Shown here piece after piece: positions 43,381 through 51,476 of a stretch of DNA of 64,000 nt. Source of the stretch: Pseudomonadota bacterium (GTDB lineage: Bacteria; Pseudomonadota; Alphaproteobacteria; Rhizobiales; Pleomorphomonadaceae). Location: NCBI GenBank assembly GCA_023436885.1, contig JAEZHI010000004.1:186001-250000 (forward strand). The letters run 5' to 3'. Within the stretch, counting starts at the first letter, position 1, and each line of letters starts with the position of its first letter. The position numbers were made by a program, and so were the translations under genes. Below the pieces are notes generated by a model, which did not search any database, had not been told where the DNA came from, and saw only the letters and a list, made by a program, of their open reading frames with translations.

Positions 43381-45270
43381 ATGTTGATCATCTCCGACCT
43401 TACCTACCGCATCGCCGGCCGCACACTCATCGAGGGCGCCTCCGTCACAATCCACGACGGCGCCAAGGTCGGCCTCGTCGGCCGCAACGGTACAGGCAAG
43501 ACCACGCTTTTCAACATAGTGGCTGGCGATCTTGCGGCCGAGAGCGGTTCGATCGATCTCAAGCGCGGCGCGCGAGTTGGGCGCGTCGCCCAGGAGGCGC
43601 CTGGTTCGGAAATATCGCTGATCGACTTCGTGCTCGCGGCCGATACGGAGCGCACTGCCTTGCTGGCCGAAGCAGAGACGGCGAGCGATCCGCATCGCAT
43701 TGCCGAAATCCAGGTGCGGCTTGCCGATATCGAGGCTCATTCCGCCGAGGCTCGCGCTGCCACCATCCTGTCGGGTCTTGGTTTCGATGCGCTCGATCAG
43801 CGTCGCCCCTGCTCAGACTTTTCGGGTGGTTGGCGTATGCGCGTAGCGCTCGCTGCCGTGCTGTTCACCGAGCCGGACCTGTTGTTGCTCGACGAACCAA
43901 CCAACTATCTTGACCTTGAAGGGACGCTCTGGCTCACCAACTACGTTCAGCGCTATCCCTACACGGTCGTTCTTATCAGCCATGACCGAGACCTCCTGGA
44001 CAGCGCGGTGGATCACATCTGTCACCTGTCCGAAGGCAAGCTGACGCTATGGAAGGGCGGCTACACCTCCTTTGCGCGCCAGCGCCAGGAGAAGATGCTG
44101 CTTCAGGAAAAGGCGCGTGAGAAAATCGAGGCGCGGCGCAAACATTTGCAGGCCTTCGTCGACCGGTTCCGCTACAAGGCCAGTAAGGCGACACAGGCGC
44201 AGTCCCGCATCAAAATGCTGGAAAAGCTCGACATCATCGATGCGGTGGTCGAGGATCACGTTCAGCAGATCAGCTTTCCCAATCCGAAGGCCAAGCTAGC
44301 GCCACCAATCGTCACCTACGACAAGGTGGATCTCGGATATGACCCGGAAAAGCCGGTGCTAAAACGCCTGACGCTTCGTATAGACGACGACGATCGGATT
44401 GCTCTGCTGGGCAAGAACGGGAACGGCAAGTCCACCTTTGCCAAGGCGCTGGCCGACCGCTTGGCTCCGTTCTCCGGCAACATCGTCAAGGCGGGGAAGT
44501 TGGAGATCGCCTTCTTCGCCCAGCATCAGCTTGATGAGCTGCATCCGGATGAAAGCGCTGTTGCCCATGTTCGGCGCCTGATGCCCGATGCGCCGGACGC
44601 CAGGGTACGCTCACGCGTGGCGCAGATGGGACTCGACACCAACAAGATGGACACGCCGGCCCGCGAACTCTCGGGCGGCGAAAAGGCGCGTCTTCTGCTG
44701 GGCCTCGCCACTTTCCACGGACCTAATCTGCTTATTCTCGACGAACCGACCAACCATCTGGATATCGACAGCCGCGAGAGCCTTATACAGGCGCTGAACG
44801 ATTTCGAAGGCGCAGTCATCCTGGTCAGCCATGATCGCCATCTTGTGGAGGCGACCATGGATCGTCTCTGGCTGGTGGACAAAGGAACCATAACGCCGTT
44901 CGACGGCGACATGGATGACTACAAACGCTTCATTCTTTCGGGACCGGGTGATGCCGACCGGACCGCAAAGAACGATGAGCAGAAGCTCACCAATGCTGAT
45001 CGTCGTCGCCTCGCCGCGGAACGACGTGCCCAACTGGCTCCACTCAGAAAGCGTATCCAGGGTATCGAGGCGGACATGGAGAAGTTGAGAAAGTTGATCG
45101 CCAGGATCGACACAGCGCTGGCTGATCCAGCCTTGTTTACGAGCGATCCTGCCAAAGGTGCCAAACTCTCCAAGGAGAGAGCCGATGCCATTCGCAGTCT
45201 GGACACCCTGGAGGAAGAATGGTTGACGCTGTCGGCTGAATACGAAGAGGCTGAGGCGGCGGAGAACTGA
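43381..45270 (+). CDS. ABC-F ATPase, YheS-like
   Basis: Soluble tandem ABC protein thought to act on ribosomes, not in transport. 629 residues. The first domain has Walker A GRNGTGKTTLF, signature FSGGWRMRVALAA and Walker B LLLLDEPTNYLDLEG. The second has GKNGNGKSTFA, LSGGEKARLLLGLA and LLILDEPTNHLDID. The linker between them (KEKAREKIEARRKHLQAF-like, basic and helical) is the P-site tRNA interaction motif. A C-terminal coiled coil follows (about residues 530-629). No membrane segments are present. Among ABC-F groups it looks most like YheS; the exact cellular role is unsettled. Confidence 0.9.
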   Translation: MLIISDLTYRIAGRTLIEGASVTIHDGAKVGLVGRNGTGKTTLFNIVAGDLAAESGSIDLKRGARVGRVAQEAPGSEISLIDFVLAADTERTALLAEAETASDPHRIAEIQVRLADIEAHSAEARAATILSGLGFDALDQRRPCSDFSGGWRMRVALAAVLFTEPDLLLLDEPTNYLDLEGTLWLTNYVQRYPYTVVLISHDRDLLDSAVDHICHLSEGKLTLWKGGYTSFARQRQEKMLLQEKAREKIEARRKHLQAFVDRFRYKASKATQAQSRIKMLEKLDIIDAVVEDHVQQISFPNPKAKLAPPIVTYDKVDLGYDPEKPVLKRLTLRIDDDDRIALLGKNGNGKSTFAKALADRLAPFSGNIVKAGKLEIAFFAQHQLDELHPDESAVAHVRRLMPDAPDARVRSRVAQMGLDTNKMDTPARELSGGEKARLLLGLATFHGPNLLILDEPTNHLDIDSRESLIQALNDFEGAVILVSHDRHLVEATMDRLWLVDKGTITPFDGDMDDYKRFILSGPGDADRTAKNDEQKLTNADRRRLAAERRAQLAPLRKRIQGIEADMEKLRKLIARIDTALADPALFTSDPAKGAKLSKERADAIRSLDTLEEEWLTLSAEYEEAEAAEN

Positions 45271-45342
45271 TCGTCGCCCGGTGTCTTTTGCTCTACCCCG
45301 TGAGACTGTATTTTCGATCCGCCCTCCCTAGAGACGACAGCC

Positions 45343-46032
45343 ATGACGACCGTCTTCACGCCTTTTGACATTGCCTCTTTCGTCTGGTTTCTCGCCATGT
45401 GGTTCGGGCAGGCTTGGCTCACGGAGAAAAGTCCCTGGGCCAAGCACTCGCTCACCCACTTCATCAACATCGGGCGACACGGCTGGGTGCGACAAGCTGC
45501 TACCCGCGACCTTCGCATGGTGGATACAGCGATCGTCGCCGGCTTGCAGAACGGTACGGCCTTCTTCGCCTCGACGTCGTTGCTCGCCATTGGGGGCGGG
45601 TTCACATTGCTGAACTCAGTTGATCACGCTGTCGGTTTGGTTTCGGCCTTGTCCGAGGTGACGGCAACTAGCAGGACATCCTTCGAATACAAGGTGGTCG
45701 GGCTGCTTGGCGTCTATGCCTATGCGTTCTTCAAGTTTGGTTGGGCCTACCGCATGTTCAATTTCGGCTCGATTCTGCTGGGCGCGTTGCCACCTCCCTC
45801 GGAAGCGGAAACCACGGACATGGATAAGGCGGTGGCACGGGCGTCCTCAATCATTGTCGTGGCGGGCACGAACTTCAATCGCGGCCTGCGTGCCTTTTTC
45901 ATGTCGATCGGCTATCTGGGCTGCTTTCTGGGCCCGCTTCCGCTGGTGGCCAGCTCGACCTTCATCGCGGTGGTGCTCGCACGCCGCCAGTTTACCTCCA
46001 ACGCCGTCAAGGCCATGAGGAGATATGAATGA
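45343..46032 (+). CDS. DUF599 membrane protein
   Basis: 229 residues with about four hydrophobic helices, e.g. SFVWFLAMWFGQAWL, FFASTSLLAIGGGFTLL, FFMSIGYLGCFLGPLPLVA. The motif GLQNGTAFFASTSLLAIGGG and AFFKFGWAYRMFNF are hallmarks of DUF599, a proteobacterial inner-membrane family of unknown function. Its end overlaps the next start by 4 bases (ATGA), so the two are translationally coupled. Confidence 0.85.
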   Translation: MTTVFTPFDIASFVWFLAMWFGQAWLTEKSPWAKHSLTHFINIGRHGWVRQAATRDLRMVDTAIVAGLQNGTAFFASTSLLAIGGGFTLLNSVDHAVGLVSALSEVTATSRTSFEYKVVGLLGVYAYAFFKFGWAYRMFNFGSILLGALPPPSEAETTDMDKAVARASSIIVVAGTNFNRGLRAFFMSIGYLGCFLGPLPLVASSTFIAVVLARRQFTSNAVKAMRRYE

Positions 46033-46394
46033 CCGACGTCGATCCGCATCGCGTCAAAGCCGGTCAGATTCGCGACGTCTTGCTGCTGATGGCCGTTGAA
46101 TCGCCCTCCGGCAAGCCAATCGGTCCGGATGCCGTTGCCCGTGCCATTGCAGGCAAGGACGAGAAGGTCTGGCGCCGTTTGATGAAGCCGATCAAGGACG
46201 AAGCTATTCGTCTTGCCAAAGACGGTAAGGTCGTCCTTGTGAGAAAGGGAAAGCCGGTCGATCCTGACCGAGTTCGCGGCCTTTACCGCATCCGCCTCAG
46301 GGGGGAAGACGAACCCATGCCCGTCTACGAGGCTCCGAAGGATGACGATGATCTTTTGGACGATGATCTCTTGATGGGCGACGACGAGGCTTAA
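46029..46394 (+). CDS. DUF3253 family protein
   Basis: 121 residues. It has a winged-helix-like core (IGPDAVARAIAGKDEKVWRR and IRLAKDGKVVLVRKGKPVDP) matching DUF3253, and an acidic C-terminal tail with many Asp residues. Function unknown. Coupled to the DUF599 gene by an ATGA overlap; the pairing suggests a shared role, but nothing more can be said. Confidence 0.75.
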   Translation: MTDVDPHRVKAGQIRDVLLLMAVESPSGKPIGPDAVARAIAGKDEKVWRRLMKPIKDEAIRLAKDGKVVLVRKGKPVDPDRVRGLYRIRLRGEDEPMPVYEAPKDDDDLLDDDLLMGDDEA

Positions 46395-46403
46395 ACATAC
46401 CGG

Positions 46404-47204
46404 TCACGGATGCGGAAACAGAGCGTCCGTGTAGCCGGCGAAGCGATAGGCAATCAGACCGATCCACTCACGCACGGCGACGTCGGTCATTGTCAATCCC
46501 TCGGCGGCGGTGCGACCGCCGAACCAATCTATGTCTGCCCCATTGCGATAATCGACTGGCCAAGCGACCAAGCTATTCCAGCCTGCCGCGCGGAAGGTCC
46601 CCATAGCGCGCGGCATATGAAAAGCCGATGTGACCAGTAACCATTGCTCTTGAGGTGTTGGTTCGACAGTCGAGAAGCTGAACTCTGCATTCTCCCGCGT
46701 GTTGCGGGAACGATCCTCAATTGTGATTCGAGCTGCTGGCACGCCGAACTCGATGAGGAGATCACGCGCGATGACCGACTCAGCGACTTCGTCATTGGCA
46801 AACACGCCGTTGGATCCGCCCGACAGCAGAATGCGTGCGTCCGGGTAGCGCTTTGCCAGCTCGGCGGCAACGATTAGGCGTTCGGCTCCGTCGATAAGCT
46901 GCGCTGAGTGCAGCTCCGTGGAGAGACCGGTATCGACGACGCCACCGAGTACCAGAATGCCCGCAGGGTTGAGATTTTCGGGGGTGGCCGGAGCAGAAAA
47001 GCGTTGCTCGAGCGGCCTAAGCAAAAGCGTGGGAACGCCAGTCCAGGCGCATAAAACAAGAATCGTAAGAGCCACCCCGATCAGTTCCGCTCCCCGTCGG
47101 CGCCAGCCAAAAAGGCGCAGCCCTGCACCGAGCACCAACGCGAGAACAATAGCGTTGGAAGGGCGCAGAAACAGGAAACCGATCTTGGAGAGCACATAAA
47201 ACAA
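46404..47204 (-). CDS. YdcF-family (DUF218) membrane protein
   Basis: 266 residues with two N-terminal membrane helices (IVLALVLGAGLRLF and ELIGVALTILVLCAW) and a periplasmic DUF218 domain. That domain carries AGILVLGGVVDTG, ARILLSGGSNG, RSRNTRENAEFS and LLVTSAFHMPRAMGTFRAAG. Relatives (ElyC, SanA, YdcF) act in envelope or peptidoglycan maintenance. The start is TTG 47204, with AAGGAGG 9 bases upstream. It is convergent with DUF3253. Confidence 0.85.
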   Translation of the reverse strand: MFYVLSKIGFLFLRPSNAIVLALVLGAGLRLFGWRRRGAELIGVALTILVLCAWTGVPTLLLRPLEQRFSAPATPENLNPAGILVLGGVVDTGLSTELHSAQLIDGAERLIVAAELAKRYPDARILLSGGSNGVFANDEVAESVIARDLLIEFGVPAARITIEDRSRNTRENAEFSFSTVEPTPQEQWLLVTSAFHMPRAMGTFRAAGWNSLVAWPVDYRNGADIDWFGGRTAAEGLTMTDVAVREWIGLIAYRFAGYTDALFPHP

Positions 47205-47240
47205 CTCTTCAGCCCTCCTTCATCAGGATTCCCAATGGAT

Positions 47241-47582
47241 CTACTGCGGCGTTAGAACCTTGCCGGGTACGTTGCCAACTACACCATTGTAGGAGATTTC
47301 GCACCACCGCGTATCGAGAAGAGCGAGTTGGGACTTGCGGCTGCCGAACTGCCAGGAACCAAAGGGGATCTCATCACGACACCAGCGCAATACGATGCCT
47401 TTTGCGTCGCCGGGAAGAGTACCCTTCTTGGCGGCTTTTTCGCTCATGTCGGAATAAATCGGTGTCGGTTTGGCGTCGCGGACAGAATAGGTCATGTCGT
47501 AGGGGCTTGCCGACTGAGCCATCGCCATGCTCGTTGAAAAGCTGACGCAAAGTGAAAAGACTATACCTCTGGAGCCGATCAA
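47241..47582 (-). CDS. Exported SH3-like domain protein
   Basis: 113 residues: a signal peptide (GIVFSLCVSFSTSMAMAQ), then a bacterial SH3-like domain (TPIYSDMSEKAAKKGTLPGD, RWCRDEIPFGSW, TRWCEISYNGVVGNVPGKVL). Two cysteines could form a disulfide. The start I use is TTG 47582, behind a perfect AAGGAGGG at 47595-47588; the frame is open to 47648 without such a signal. Possibly co-transcribed with the YdcF-like gene 36 bases downstream. A cell-wall-binding role is common for this fold but not shown. Confidence 0.7.
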   Translation of the reverse strand: MIGSRGIVFSLCVSFSTSMAMAQSASPYDMTYSVRDAKPTPIYSDMSEKAAKKGTLPGDAKGIVLRWCRDEIPFGSWQFGSRKSQLALLDTRWCEISYNGVVGNVPGKVLTPQ

Positions 47583-47713
47583 TCTCACCCTCCTTGACCA
47601 CTGGGTGGCCTCGTAGATTCCTAGCACGCAGGATGATCCGAGGAACACAAAACGGTCAATCCGTTGATCGGCCTAACACGTTCACAACACAATGAGTATC
47701 TAGCCAGAAAGCG

Positions 47714-47739
47714 AAGGGCGGCCCGAAAGGGCCGCCCCT
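47714..47739 (-). terminator. Terminator of the ClpP-like gene
   Basis: GGGCGGCCC (47716-47724), tetraloop GAAA, GGGCCGCCC (47729-47737): a perfect 9-base-pair stem just beyond the stop of the leftward ClpP-like gene. The reverse-strand tail (TTCGCTTTCT) is T-rich though interrupted. Confidence 0.8.
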
Positions 47740-47747
47740 AATTGGCT

Positions 47748-48371
47748 TCAAATGTCGGCGGCTGTTCGAACTACCCGGCCTACCAGGCCATAGGCAATTC
47801 CCTCTTCCGCGCTCATCCAATAATCGCGATCGGTATCCTTCTCGATACGTTCGACCGGCTGGCCTGTTGCATCAGCGAAAATCTTGTTGAGACGGTCGCG
47901 CATCTTGAGGATTTCGCGAGCCTGGATCTCGATGTCGGTTGCCATGCCACCGGTGCCACCCGACGGTTGGTGCAACAGGAAGCGCGTGTTGGGGGTGCAG
48001 AAGCGGCGCTCCTTGGGTACCGACACGTAAATCAGCGCGCCTGCGCTCGCCACCCAACCTGTTCCGATGATGTTGACCGGAGCTGGAACGAAGCCGATCA
48101 TATCGTGGATCATGTCGCCGGACTCGACGTGGCCGCCGGGCGAAGAGACGATGACGGTGATCGGATCGGTGGCGCTCGCCTCGGCCAGAGCCAAAAGGCG
48201 TGACGTCACATCCTTTGCCATCTCCTGGGTCACCTGGCCGGTGATCAGAACGGTACGCGACTTGAAGAGATATTTGTCGACCTGTGGCGCCGGAGCGGCG
48301 TCCTTGGCCTTCTCGTCTTTCTCCTCTTCCTCGTCGTCGAGGCGAACGTATTCCTGATCCTTGGAAATCAT
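47748..48371 (-). CDS. ClpP-family serine protease, paralogue with acidic N-terminus
   Basis: 207-residue relative of the Clp protease proteolytic subunit. The catalytic triad looks intact: Ser in GWVASAGALIYV, His in RFLLHQPSGGTGG, Asp in IEKDTDRDYWMSAEE. VIVSSPGGHVESGDMIHDMI is the oxyanion-side strand. The first ~30 residues form a very acidic extension (DDEEEEKDEKAKD) that normal ClpP lacks. No tig or clpX lies next to it, so this is probably a second ClpP and not the housekeeping one. Partner ATPase unknown. Confidence 0.85.
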   Translation of the reverse strand: MISKDQEYVRLDDEEEEKDEKAKDAAPAPQVDKYLFKSRTVLITGQVTQEMAKDVTSRLLALAEASATDPITVIVSSPGGHVESGDMIHDMIGFVPAPVNIIGTGWVASAGALIYVSVPKERRFCTPNTRFLLHQPSGGTGGMATDIEIQAREILKMRDRLNKIFADATGQPVERIEKDTDRDYWMSAEEGIAYGLVGRVVRTAADI

Positions 48372-48502
48372 GTGGACCTTCTCGTGGGTGCGGCCGCGAC
48401 AAAGGGTCGGGCCTCGGGAGTCGCAAATCCTGATGAAACCATTCGTATCCCATCAGGGGAGCTAACGGCAACCCGGCCAGAAAGACAGGGTGAACGCCAA
48501 GC

Positions 48503-48997
48503 TTACTGATCGAGATAGGTACGCAAAGCTGCGAGCGACAGATCCCGCACGCCAGTTTCTCTCAACATGCAGCTTGCAATCGCCCCGCCCTGACCCGTTC
48601 CACCTTGCCAGAATGCGCCCTCGATCCCGCACGTGGTATCTCGCACGGTTAACCACGCTTTCTGGCTGGCCTTCAGCTTGTCCTTTTCCTCGCCGTCCAG
48701 GCCGTTCATCAGCGCTCTATAGTCGTCGTTGAGGCGCTCGTCCCAGATCGTCGCCTCGCGCTCCAGACAGGCGGCCATCATGACCGTGCTGTCATTGCCC
48801 GGCACGGCAAGGCACGGATCCGATACGGTCCCGATGCAGCGAAGAGGGCTTGCTCCTTCCTCCGAGGCTTTGTCTATGCATCGAGAGATTATGTTGCGAT
48901 CGGCTTTCGTCGGCTCTGCCGGGTTATTTTCTTCAGCCCGTAGTGACGAAGTGAAGATTGAAGCCATAATAAGACAGAGGACGATTGGTCCGCGCAT
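48503..48997 (-). CDS. LprI-family (DUF1311) exported protein
   Basis: 164 residues with a signal peptide (IVLCLIMASIFTSSLRAEE). The LprI domain has paired cysteines (SRCIDKASE, RCIGTVSDPC, AACLEREATIWDERLNDDYR, TCGIEG, ASCMLRET). Some relatives inhibit lysozyme, but most are uncharacterised. ATG 48997 has AGGAG at the proper distance; ATG 49003 would place that AGGAG directly against the start. It is in line with the GH25 lysozyme-like gene immediately upstream (9 bases), a suggestive pairing. Confidence 0.8.
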   Translation of the reverse strand: MRGPIVLCLIMASIFTSSLRAEENNPAEPTKADRNIISRCIDKASEEGASPLRCIGTVSDPCLAVPGNDSTVMMAACLEREATIWDERLNDDYRALMNGLDGEEKDKLKASQKAWLTVRDTTCGIEGAFWQGGTGQGGAIASCMLRETGVRDLSLAALRTYLDQ

Positions 48998-49006
48998 TCG
49001 CATCTC

Positions 49007-49828
49007 CTAGCTCTCAGGGCGGAGCCGGCCTTCCAGGAAGGCTTGCCACTCACGGACCGATCCGTTGAAAACATTGCGGTCGACGCGCCCACGAATGCCA
49101 GCGACCCGCCCGGCCTCGGTGTGTTGCCAAAAATTCCAGCGCAAGCTTGGATCGCGAACGACGGGATGCCCCTTGTAGGAGGCTATCCAAACGAAATAGC
49201 CTGGAAAGGCCCCCCTAAGTCGCTGATTGTAGAAGCTGATCGATGTGTAGATGATCGGACGCTTTCCATAGTAGCGCTCGATCGCATCCAGCCACGTTTT
49301 CACCTCGGGGATAATCGCCTCGCGCGGCGGATGGCCCGGGCAAGTTTTGGAATCGACCCATTCAATGTCCAGCACCGGCGGCAGTGCATAGGGATCGTAA
49401 GGTACGTGCTCCAGGAACCAACTGACCTGTTCCATCGCCGGACGACAGAAATACCAGAAATGATAGGCGCCGCGCGGCAGGCCGGCCATCGCGGCTCCAT
49501 ACCAGTTGGCGTCGAATTTGGGATCGTACCAATCCCCGCCCTCGGTAGCTTTGAGCCAGGCGAAGGCTGTGTTGTCGGCGACCACTGATCTCCAATTGAT
49601 ATCGTCTTGATAATAGGAGACGTCGATTCCCTTGACTGGGTAATCCTCAGGGCTCGGCGGGCCGAAGTCGAACAGGGCACAGGCTGAAAGGCCAATGGTC
49701 AGCGACCCGAGAAGAACGGGGTTTACGAGACGGGCGGCAAGGTTCGCACACCAACCAGCGCGAGATTGCTGCTTGCTGCCGCCGAGTTGCTTTGCCCGAA
49801 ACGCCTTTTTCACCCAAGCAAAATCCAT
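49007..49828 (-). CDS. GH25 lysozyme-like lipoprotein candidate
   Basis: 273 residues. An N-terminal hydrophobic stretch ends in a lipobox-like LSAC, so it may be a lipoprotein. The glycoside hydrolase 25 domain follows: KGIDVSYYQDDINWRSV, FAWLKATEGGDWYDPKF, GAYHFWYFC, LPPVLDIEWVDSK (catalytic Asp and Glu) and RPIIYTSISFYNQRL. GH25 enzymes cut peptidoglycan between MurNAc and GlcNAc. The true start is uncertain: ATG 49828 overlaps the mgtE end by 19 bases and gives a long ~48-residue leader; the frame is open to 50107 inside mgtE. Confidence 0.85.
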   Translation of the reverse strand: MDFAWVKKAFRAKQLGGSKQQSRAGWCANLAARLVNPVLLGSLTIGLSACALFDFGPPSPEDYPVKGIDVSYYQDDINWRSVVADNTAFAWLKATEGGDWYDPKFDANWYGAAMAGLPRGAYHFWYFCRPAMEQVSWFLEHVPYDPYALPPVLDIEWVDSKTCPGHPPREAIIPEVKTWLDAIERYYGKRPIIYTSISFYNQRLRGAFPGYFVWIASYKGHPVVRDPSLRWNFWQHTEAGRVAGIRGRVDRNVFNGSVREWQAFLEGRLRPES

Positions 49829-51222
49829 GACGCGAGCCCGAGGAACGCCAGAAACCCCACGACGTCGGTCACCATCGTCACGAAAACCCCAGAGGCGACA
49901 GCCGGATCGATATCGAACCGTTCGAAAGCCAAGGGTATCAGGATGCCAGCCGTCGCCGCGGACAACAGATTGACGATCATCGCTGCGCCGATCACGCCCC
50001 CTAGAGGTAGATCTCCAAACCAAAGCGCGGCCGCCGCTCCGACAATCACTGCGAAACTGCCGCCGTTGAGTAAACCAACACTTAATTCTCGCCCGAAAAT
50101 TCGCCATACATTGTTCGCATCGAGATCACGCGTAGCAAGCGCCCGCACGGTGACAGTCATGGTCTGCGTGGCCGCATTTCCTCCCATCGACGCAACAATC
50201 GGCATGAGGACCGCTAGAGCCACCATTTTGGAAATCGAGTCCGAGAACATGCCGATGACCGAGGAGGCCAGAAAGGCCGTTAGCATATTGACGAGAAGCC
50301 AAACCCATCTCGTTCGAAGTGTGTAGAACACTGAGTCGGAAATCTCTTCGTCGCCGACGCCTGCCAGCGCACGGATGTCTTCTTCAGCTTCCGCCTGGAT
50401 GACATCGACGACGTCGTCGACGGTGATGACACCGACGAGCCGTTCCGACTCATCGACCACGGCGGCAGAGACGAGATTGTAGCGCTCGAACATGCGCGCC
50501 ACATCTTCCTGATCATCAGTGGCAAGGACCCGCTGGCGCTCGTCGTTCATGATGTCGCCCATACGGGTGGGCCGTGCCGCCCGCAAAAGACGATTAAGAG
50601 CTACGCCGCCCAGGAAGCGATAGGCAGGATCCACCACAAAAACTTCATAGAACTCATCCGGCAGGTCCTTCTGGTCGCGCAGGTAGTCGATGGTCTTGCC
50701 CGCTGTCCAGAAAGGCGGAACGGCGATGAAGTCGGTCTGCATCCGCCGGCCGGCTGTTTCCTCGGGAAAGTCGAGGCTACGACGCAAGGCCATGCGATCG
50801 ATAGCCGGCAGTTTGGCAAGGATCTCTTCCTGATCCTCGTCATCGAGGTCCTCAAGAATGTAGACAGCATCGTCGGAGTCGAGATCGCGAACACCCTCCG
50901 CCACCGCTTCCGGAGGTAATTCCTCCAAAAGCTGAACGCGAACCGTTTCATCGACCTCGGTCAGCGCTGCGAAGTCGAAGTGTTCTCCTAGCAGCTGAAT
51001 GAAAGGAGCTCGCTCCTCAGTCGACAGGGCTTCAATGATGTCGCCGACGTCGGCTTCATGAAGGTCTGCTGCGAGCGCCGCGACAGTTTTGCTATCAGCC
51101 GCCTCGATGGCCGCGCGCAGAGCATCCAGGAACAGAGGCTCCAGTTCGCCATCTTCTGTCCTGAGCTGCGGCAGGTTGCCTGGGATGAGCGTTTCGGGCG
51201 CGTTGGGCTCAGTTTCGGCCAT
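49810..51222 (-). CDS. mgtE: Magnesium transporter MgtE
   Basis: Mg2+ channel/transporter of the inner membrane, 470 residues. Its regions are the N-terminal superhelical MgtE-N domain (about 30-140, acidic), two CBS domains (DFIAVPPFWTAGKTIDYLR and ERLVGVITVDDVVDVIQAEA), a connecting helix, and five C-terminal membrane helices. The family motif is MPIVASMGGNAATQTMTV. GGGGAG precedes ATG 51222. The downstream GH25 gene overlaps its end by 19 bases. No Mg2+ riboswitch was recognised upstream. Confidence 0.94.
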   Translation of the reverse strand: MAETEPNAPETLIPGNLPQLRTEDGELEPLFLDALRAAIEAADSKTVAALAADLHEADVGDIIEALSTEERAPFIQLLGEHFDFAALTEVDETVRVQLLEELPPEAVAEGVRDLDSDDAVYILEDLDDEDQEEILAKLPAIDRMALRRSLDFPEETAGRRMQTDFIAVPPFWTAGKTIDYLRDQKDLPDEFYEVFVVDPAYRFLGGVALNRLLRAARPTRMGDIMNDERQRVLATDDQEDVARMFERYNLVSAAVVDESERLVGVITVDDVVDVIQAEAEEDIRALAGVGDEEISDSVFYTLRTRWVWLLVNMLTAFLASSVIGMFSDSISKMVALAVLMPIVASMGGNAATQTMTVTVRALATRDLDANNVWRIFGRELSVGLLNGGSFAVIVGAAAALWFGDLPLGGVIGAAMIVNLLSAATAGILIPLAFERFDIDPAVASGVFVTMVTDVVGFLAFLGLASWILLG

Positions 51223-51476
51223 GGCGCGTCTCCCCGCGGAGCTGGAATTGGCAGACAGGATGAATCGATGCAGCGGGCCTGCGTCGGAAGGGCGGAGTTA
51301 AAGCTGACAAACCGGACGACGCAAGGAAGAAATTCCCGTTAGCGACGAACGCATTTGATGCAATCGACGCTGTGCCTTTGCAAACTATCGCGGATCATAC
51401 CCAGGCCCATAGGCAGCGGTTGCTTTCGCTCGATATAAGCTCCGGCACGGCAAGGGACGCACGCCAGTCTATTAGG
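51223..51476. other. Intergenic region upstream of mgtE
   Basis: 254 bases between mgtE and the GGDEF-EAL gene upstream on the same strand. No coding frame is credible. I looked for an M-box-like or other riboswitch fold and saw nothing convincing. Confidence 0.4.

Noticed and set aside
51223..51476. Mg2+ riboswitch upstream of mgtE
   Set aside because: No conserved core or stable multi-stem fold could be recognised by eye; an Infernal search with the M-box model would decide.
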